This document shows, piece after piece, positions 5,492-10,007 of a DNA stretch of 10,007 bases. How positions within the stretch are numbered: the first letter of the stretch is position 1; each line of letters starts with the position of its first letter. Below the pieces are notes generated by a model. That model searched no databases. It was not told the origin of the DNA and was given only the letters and a program-made list of their open reading frames with translations. A program made the translations under genes and the position numbers. Source of the stretch: Alistipes sp. CAG:831 (GTDB taxonomy: Bacteria; Bacteroidota; Bacteroidia; Bacteroidales; UBA932); contig HF990327.1 of assembly GCA_000432775.1 (NCBI GenBank), forward strand, positions 1 through 10,007, written 5' to 3'.

Positions 5492-5525
5492 GTTCCGGTG
5501 GATAATACGTCCATCGGAACTTTTT
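5492..5525 (+). terminator. Intrinsic terminator of rplU-rpmA
   Basis: An 11-bp stem pairs GTTCCGGTGGA (5492-5502) with TCCATCGGAAC (5510-5520), including one G-U pair, around a 7-nt loop, and is followed at once by TTTTT (5521-5525). The serS -7 box starts one base after the next G. Confidence 0.9.
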
Positions 5526-5526
5526 G

Positions 5527-5534
5527 TATATTTG
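5527..5534 (+). promoter_or_regulatory. -7 box of the serS-ruvC promoter
   Basis: TATATTTG matches TAnnTTTG and lies 26 nt before the chosen serS start. The -33 position falls within the loop and 3' arm of the rpmA terminator and has no TTTG, so recognition may depend mainly on the -7 box. Its place between the terminator and the ATG at 5561 also supports that start over the in-frame ATG-less extension upstream. Confidence 0.7.
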
Positions 5535-5560
5535 CATCCGTTTTTAAAACGCAGATACAG

Positions 5561-6832
5561 ATGTTGACTCTTAAACTTTTGAGGGAACAGCCTGAATTCG
5601 TAGTGGAAAGGCTGGCAGTCAAGAATTTTGACGCTTCTAAAATCGTAGAACAGATACTGGCACAGGACAGCCGCCGCCGCTCCTGCCAGACAGAGCTTGA
5701 CGCGGCCCTTTCGGTGCAGAAAGCCAAGGCCAAGGAGATAGGCAAGCTCATGCAGCAGGGACTCAAGGATGAGGCCGAGGCTGCCAAGAAGGAAGTGGCC
5801 GCCATGAAGGAGAAGTCCAAAAAGCTGGAGGCCGAGATGGAAGAGTGCCAGCTCAGGCAGAACGAGCTGCTGGTGCTGCTGCCCAACCTGCCTGACAAGG
5901 TGGTTCCTGCCGGCAAGAACGCTGATGACAATGTGGTGGTACGTATGGGCGGGGATGTCCCCGAACTGCCGGAGACAGCGCTTCCCCACTGGGAACTGGC
6001 CACCAAGTACGACATAATAGATTTTGATCTGGGCGTGAAGCTTACCGGTGCCGGATTCCCAGTCTATAAGGGAAAGGGCGCCAGGCTTCAGAGAGCCCTC
6101 ATCCAGTATTTTCTGGATTTCAATACCAAAGCCGGATATCTGGAGATAGAGCCGCCTGTGCTTGTCAACGAGGCTTCCGGATTTGCTACCGGGCAGCTGC
6201 CCGACAAGGAGGGTCAGATGTACTTCGCCTCTCAGGACAAGTTCTATCTGGTGCCCACGGCTGAGGTGCCTGTTACAAATATCTACCGGGACATGATTCT
6301 TTCCGAGGCCGACTTCCCCGTAAAGATGACGGCTTATACCCCCTGCTTCCGCCGCGAGGCCGGCTCCTACGGCAAGGACGTAAGAGGTCTGAACCGCCTG
6401 CACCAGTTCGATAAGGTGGAGATCGTCCAGCTTACCCTTCCGGAGGATTCGGACCGTGCCCTGAACGAGATGGTTCTCCATGTGGAGAGGCTGGTAAGCT
6501 CGCTGGAACTGCCCTACCGCATAGTCCGTCTCTGCGGAGGTGACATGAGTTTCACGTCAGCCATCACCTACGATTTCGAGGTGTATTCCGCTGCTCAGGG
6601 AAGATGGCTGGAGGTCAGCTCGGTGTCCAATTTCAAGTCCTATCAGGCCAACCGCCTCAAGCTCCGTTATAAGGATGCCGAGGGACATATCCAGCTTGCC
6701 CATACCCTCAACGGCAGTTCTCTCGCCCTGCCCCGCATAGTGGCCGCCCTGCTTGAGAACAACCAGACTCCCGACGGTATCACCGTACCGAAGGTACTGC
6801 ACGAATATACCCGTTTCTTCCGCATCGACTGA
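5561..6832 (+). CDS. serS: Seryl-tRNA synthetase
   Basis: 423-residue class II aminoacyl-tRNA synthetase that charges tRNA-Ser (and tRNA-Sec where present) with serine in the cytoplasm. The N-terminus MLTLKLLREQPEFV matches the family, followed by a long charged coiled-coil arm (about residues 25-108, many Lys/Glu/Ala) that contacts the tRNA long variable arm. The catalytic domain shows PTAE (232-235) in the serine pocket, motif 2 with FRREAGS (263-269) and RGLNRLHQF, and motif 3 with NGSSLALPR (384-392). Length is normal. The ATG at 5561 was chosen over a GTG-type extension to 5498 because the extension overlaps the terminator stem and the promoter -7 box and has no family similarity. The TGA overlaps the ruvC ATG by one base. 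Confidence 0.97.
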   Translation: MLTLKLLREQPEFVVERLAVKNFDASKIVEQILAQDSRRRSCQTELDAALSVQKAKAKEIGKLMQQGLKDEAEAAKKEVAAMKEKSKKLEAEMEECQLRQNELLVLLPNLPDKVVPAGKNADDNVVVRMGGDVPELPETALPHWELATKYDIIDFDLGVKLTGAGFPVYKGKGARLQRALIQYFLDFNTKAGYLEIEPPVLVNEASGFATGQLPDKEGQMYFASQDKFYLVPTAEVPVTNIYRDMILSEADFPVKMTAYTPCFRREAGSYGKDVRGLNRLHQFDKVEIVQLTLPEDSDRALNEMVLHVERLVSSLELPYRIVRLCGGDMSFTSAITYDFEVYSAAQGRWLEVSSVSNFKSYQANRLKLRYKDAEGHIQLAHTLNGSSLALPRIVAALLENNQTPDGITVPKVLHEYTRFFRID

Positions 6833-7389
6833 TGGAGGAGGGACAGAGAATAATATTGGGAATTGACCCCGGCACCATGATTCTCGGGTACGGGGTCATT
6901 CTCATTGACAGACGTAAGGTCCATTTCGTGGACATGGGTGTGGTGGACCTGAGGAGGGAGAAGGACAGCTTTGCCAAGCTTAATACTATATTTACCGAGG
7001 TCAGCGGGATTATCGGGCGTTACAGTCCCGACGATGTCGCGGTGGAGGCTCCGTTCTACGGCAAGAACCCCCAGGTCATGCTCAAGCTGGGCAGGGCTCA
7101 GGGTGCGGCGATATCGGCCGCGATAGCCCACAACCTGCCTATCTTCGAGTATGCCCCCCGCAAGGTCAAGATGGCGGTGACGGGGCAGGGCGGGGCATCG
7201 AAGGAGCAGGTGGCCCTGATTCTGTCCAGGACTCTGAAAACGGATTTTCAGCCCAAGTTCCTGGATGCGACGGATGCCCTGGCCATAGCGATGTGCCATT
7301 TCTATCAGTTGGTCAACCCTCTGGCGGATACCGCCACGTCCACCAACTGGGAGAAGTTCATCAAGGCCCATCCGGACAGAGTAAAATGA
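6832..7389 (+). CDS. ruvC: Holliday junction resolvase RuvC
   Basis: 185-residue endonuclease that cuts Holliday junctions symmetrically after RuvAB branch migration. The four acidic metal-binding residues of the RNase H-like fold are all present: Asp12 in GIDPGT, Glu72 in VEAPFYGKN, and Asp145 and Asp148 in LDATDALAIAMCH, matching Asp7, Glu66, Asp138 and Asp141 of E. coli RuvC. The basic GKNPQVMLKLGRAQG segment and SKEQV are also typical, so it should be active. The start codon shares its A with the serS stop (TGATG), so translation is likely coupled by reinitiation; no Shine-Dalgarno precedes it. ruvA and ruvB are not in the window. No terminator is visible after the stop, so transcription may continue into the next gene. 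Confidence 0.95.
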   Translation: MEEGQRIILGIDPGTMILGYGVILIDRRKVHFVDMGVVDLRREKDSFAKLNTIFTEVSGIIGRYSPDDVAVEAPFYGKNPQVMLKLGRAQGAAISAAIAHNLPIFEYAPRKVKMAVTGQGGASKEQVALILSRTLKTDFQPKFLDATDALAIAMCHFYQLVNPLADTATSTNWEKFIKAHPDRVK

Positions 7390-7424
7390 CATGAAAATAA
7401 CATCGGCCTGTGATTAAACTATCG

Positions 7425-7442
7425 TTTGACGCATTTGTCAAA
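7425..7442. repeat. Perfect dyad TTTGAC-N6-GTCAAA upstream of the outer-membrane protein gene
   Basis: TTTGAC (7425-7430) and GTCAAA (7437-7442) are exact inverted repeats separated by GCATTT, 38 nt before the ATG at 7481. There is no T run after either arm, so it is not a typical terminator. It could be an operator for a dimeric regulator or a small RNA hairpin in a read-through transcript. No good TAnnTTTG box is found in this 91-nt gap. Confidence 0.45.
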
Positions 7443-7480
7443 AGAGCATTGAAATTCGACTCAAACCATTTGAACAGGCG

Positions 7481-10007
7481 ATGACGCGCACATGTATCCT
7501 ATTGACTGTTCTCCTCGCACTCCTTTCGGCGGGGAGTCTATCAGCCCAGAACCAGAAGAAAGGAAGTTATTCTCTTAAAGTCCAGCTTACCGACTCGATA
7601 TCGCGGGAACCGGTATCTTTCGCCACAATTTACGTCTCGAAGGACGGAAGTACGGAGAATGCTTATTATTCCATGACGGACGGAGACGGAAAAGGCGTGG
7701 TTACAGGCATACCTGCCGGAAAGTACGTTTTCGTGGCCGACCTCATGGGCTATTATAGATTTACCCGCAACGTGGAGCTGAAACAGAGTGTGACTGACCT
7801 CGGCGAGATGCTGATGAACAAGGATGTAACCATGCTGGACGAGGTGGTGGTATCCGCTGTCGGCAACCAGGTGGTGGTCAAGAAAGACACGGTGGAGTAT
7901 ACCGCGTCCCTCTTCAAGACTACTGACAACGATATGCTGGAGGACCTCCTCAAGAAACTTCCCGGAGTGGAGGTGGACAGCGACGGAGGCATCACATACC
8001 AGGGCGAGACCATCAACAAGATCATGATTGACGGCAAGGAGTTCTTCCTGGACGACCCGTCCCTGGCCTCCAAGAATATCCCCGCGAAGATTATCAACAA
8101 GATAAAGGTGGTGGACAAGAAGTCCGACCAGGCCGAGTTCACCGGTATCGACGACGGTGAGGAAGAAAAGGTCATCGACCTCAGTGTCAAGCCGGGACTT
8201 CTGGAATCGTGGTTCGGCAACGTGGCTGCCGGCGGAGGCCATGATCTCCAGACCGAGGAGCACGCGGCCCGTTTCCAGGCATCCGGCATGGTGGGACGCT
8301 TCACCGAGGACAATCAGGTCAGCATCATCCTCAACAGCAACAACACCAATAACCGCGGTTTCGGCGACATGGGAATGGGAGGCGGTATGCGCGGACGCGG
8401 CTTCGGCGGCAACCGCGGAGGTATCATGACCACCTGGATGGGAGGAGTCAACGCCAATATGAACATCGGCGGGGACCGCGACCGCGAGCTCGGGGCGAAC
8501 TATCTCTACAACGGTATGGTCCGCGACGTGGAGGAGCGCAGCAGCCGTACCACCTTCCTCAATGACAGTATAAGCCAGCACACCGCCAACAACGAGACCA
8601 GCCGTTTCTTCAGCGACGGCCATCGCGGAGGCGCGGTATTTGACTATAAGTTCAATGACCGGACCTCCCTGCTCTTCCGCCCCAGTTTCAACTACAGCCG
8701 TTCGGTCTATGACGAGAGCAGCGAGTATTCTACCGAGAACTCCCGCACCGGAAAGGTCAATGACGGTATCAGCAAGGCATCGTCGGACGGAATCTCCTGG
8801 AGGACCAACGGCCGCCTGCTCTACCGCCAGAGGATAGGGCAGAAGGCGGGAAGGACCATTTCCCTCAATGTGGACTACTCCATTTCCAACAGCGATTATA
8901 CCGGAATCAATTATTCCGAGACCAATACATACGCGGACGGCCTTCCCTCCGGGACGGAACGGGTGAATCAGAATTACGAGCAGCGCGAGGACAGCTATTC
9001 CGCCTCTGCTGACCTGACCTATACCGAGCCCCTGGGCAAGAATTTCTTCCTGCTTGGCTCCTACCGCTTCAACTGGAGCAACAGCCAGACAGAGAAGGAT
9101 ACCCGTGACATCCTGGAGGACGGAACGGTGAGCGACGAGCTGGACTCCGTCTATTCTTCCCGGATGGAGAATACCTTCCTTAGACACAGGATGCAGCTGA
9201 GTTTCATGAAACAGGAGAAGAAGTACAACCTCCAGCTCGGAGTCAACGCCCAGCCCTCGACCACCATTACCCGGGACGATTTCAACCCAGGGAGGAATGT
9301 CAATTACACGGTGTGGAACTTCGCTCCCTCAGCCAGGTTCGACTACAACTTCGACAAGAACGAGTTCATGCGCATCAACTACAACGGAAGCACCTCCCAG
9401 CCCTCCGTCAACCAGCTGATGCCGGTGCCCGACAACTCCGACCCTCTGTACGTGTCCGTCGGAAACATGAGCCTGAAGCCCGAGTTCTCCAACCGGTTCA
9501 GGATGCACTACAACTATACGGATATGGAGAGTTTCTCCACCTATTCGGTGATGGGAGGATTCAATTTCACCAAGGACGACATCATCAATGCCAGCTGGTA
9601 CAACTCCACCGGAACACAGTACACGGTGCCCGTCAACTCGGACCGTCCGACCCTCGGGGGCAACGTGATGCTGATGACCAACTCGCAGTTCGGCAAGTCC
9701 GGTTTCTCCCTGATGACATTTACCCGCGGCTCGGTGACCAGTTCCCTGTCCTATACGGGGGACAATCCGGAGGCCGAGACCTTCGAGGAGATACAGGATT
9801 ATCTCATAGGCGGACGTACCACCTCCATGTCGCTGAGCGAGAACCTCACGCTGGTTTACCGCAACGACTATATCGAGACCCGCCTCGGAGCCAGTGCGTC
9901 ATACCGAAAGGCGTGGTACGAGATAGCCTCCCAGGCCAGGGCGGATACTTGGGACAACTCGGTGTTCGCCGAGGTCAACGCCACGCTCCCCTGGGGCATG
10001 GAGTTCA
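7481..10007 (+). CDS. TonB-dependent-receptor-like outer-membrane beta-barrel protein (3' end outside window)
   Basis: The frame is open from ATG 7481 to the window edge: 842 codons, incomplete. Residues 1-22 form a signal peptide (hydrophobic LLTVLLALLSAG, cleavage likely after SLSA before Gln23) with no lipobox cysteine. Residues about 29-118 form a carboxypeptidase-regulatory-like beta-sandwich. Then comes LDEVVVSA (119-126), like the TonB-proximal segment of SusC-type receptors, and a plug-like domain with LLKKLPGVEVDSDG, IMIDGKEFF (181-189) and KKSDQAEFTGIDDG (213-226). A Gly/Met/Arg-rich stretch occupies about 293-322, and the rest has the alternating aromatic and polar pattern of a beta barrel. 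The closest fit is the Bacteroidota OMP_b-brl family; substrate unknown. No SusD-like partner can be assessed because the window ends. A role in uptake is inferred; localisation is well supported. Confidence 0.85.
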   Translation, partial: MTRTCILLTVLLALLSAGSLSAQNQKKGSYSLKVQLTDSISREPVSFATIYVSKDGSTENAYYSMTDGDGKGVVTGIPAGKYVFVADLMGYYRFTRNVELKQSVTDLGEMLMNKDVTMLDEVVVSAVGNQVVVKKDTVEYTASLFKTTDNDMLEDLLKKLPGVEVDSDGGITYQGETINKIMIDGKEFFLDDPSLASKNIPAKIINKIKVVDKKSDQAEFTGIDDGEEEKVIDLSVKPGLLESWFGNVAAGGGHDLQTEEHAARFQASGMVGRFTEDNQVSIILNSNNTNNRGFGDMGMGGGMRGRGFGGNRGGIMTTWMGGVNANMNIGGDRDRELGANYLYNGMVRDVEERSSRTTFLNDSISQHTANNETSRFFSDGHRGGAVFDYKFNDRTSLLFRPSFNYSRSVYDESSEYSTENSRTGKVNDGISKASSDGISWRTNGRLLYRQRIGQKAGRTISLNVDYSISNSDYTGINYSETNTYADGLPSGTERVNQNYEQREDSYSASADLTYTEPLGKNFFLLGSYRFNWSNSQTEKDTRDILEDGTVSDELDSVYSSRMENTFLRHRMQLSFMKQEKKYNLQLGVNAQPSTTITRDDFNPGRNVNYTVWNFAPSARFDYNFDKNEFMRINYNGSTSQPSVNQLMPVPDNSDPLYVSVGNMSLKPEFSNRFRMHYNYTDMESFSTYSVMGGFNFTKDDIINASWYNSTGTQYTVPVNSDRPTLGGNVMLMTNSQFGKSGFSLMTFTRGSVTSSLSYTGDNPEAETFEEIQDYLIGGRTTSMSLSENLTLVYRNDYIETRLGASASYRKAWYEIASQARADTWDNSVFAEVNATLPWGMEF

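Noticed and set aside
5498..5560. Longer N-terminus for serS starting at a GTG 21 codons upstream
   Set aside because: It would lie inside the terminator stem and over the -7 box, so most of it would not be transcribed from the serS promoter. Family similarity starts at MLTLKLL.
5333..6481. Open frame of 382 codons on the minus strand across rpmA-serS
   Set aside because: It crosses a terminator, a promoter and two certain genes, and its product is Leu/Gly/His-rich with no family features.
7391..7417. Tiny ATG frame (MKITSACD) just after ruvC
   Set aside because: Eight codons, out of frame with the receptor gene, with no ribosome-binding site and no leader-peptide pattern such as runs of one amino acid.
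7541..9187. Long open frame of 548 codons on the minus strand opposite the receptor gene
   Set aside because: The plus strand here encodes a continuous signal peptide, plug and barrel protein with clear family motifs. The antisense translation is low-complexity Val/Ala/Gly/His-rich with no recognisable domain, as expected from a GC-rich gene read backwards.
1..10007. tRNA or rRNA genes, CRISPR arrays, insertion sequences, prophage genes
   Set aside because: No cloverleaf with a TTC-family arm, no spaced repeat array, no transposase or integrase motif and no terminal repeats were seen on reading through.

Overview
The window looks like a stretch of chromosome from a Bacteroidota bacterium, most likely a GC-rich Bacteroidales lineage (Rikenellaceae/Alistipes-like is a guess). 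The support is: three promoters with the Bacteroidota TAnnTTTG -7 box, two of them with a matching TTTG -33 box exactly 20 nt upstream; near absence of Shine-Dalgarno sequences; protein variants usual in this phylum (GEGNGG-type phosphoglucosamine mutase, zinc-cysteine-free sirtuin, UpxY-type NusG paralogue); and a large outer-membrane receptor with a carboxypeptidase-regulatory-like domain. Coding DNA is mostly GC-rich, with AT-rich gaps between genes.

Layout, left to right. (1) Positions 1-2049, + strand: the C-terminal two thirds of glmM, followed 6 nt later and in the same frame by a DUF1343/NamZ-like gene; both point to peptidoglycan amino-sugar metabolism. (2) 2066-2481, + strand: a self-contained rpmE2 unit (promoter, gene for zinc-free ribosomal protein bL31, intrinsic terminator). 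(3) 2485-4705, - strand: a tight three-gene operon, transcribed leftward in the order P-loop ATPase, sirtuin deacylase, NusG/UpxY-like elongation factor, with a 7-nt gap and then a 4-nt ATGA overlap. It converges on rpmE2. (4) 4734-5525, + strand: rplU-rpmA (bL21, bL27) with a consensus promoter, a leader of about 100 nt with structure potential, and a strong terminator. (5) 5527-7389, + strand: serS-ruvC, overlapping by one base, with a promoter packed directly against the rpmA terminator. (6) 7390-10007, + strand: a short gap with a perfect dyad, then a large TonB-receptor-like outer-membrane protein that runs off the right edge.

Most of the window is housekeeping: ribosomal proteins, tRNA charging, Holliday-junction resolution and cell-wall precursor synthesis. 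The least ordinary parts are the leftward ATPase-sirtuin-NusG operon, whose ATPase gene is clearly lower in GC than its neighbours and has an unusual Walker A; the NamZ-like protein, which lacks both an export signal and the glutamate/histidine of the usual PEHG motif; and the structured rplU leader. I see no tRNA, rRNA, CRISPR array, insertion sequence or transposase. The only gap between genes near 200 bases is 4672-4869, which holds divergent promoters and the rplU leader.
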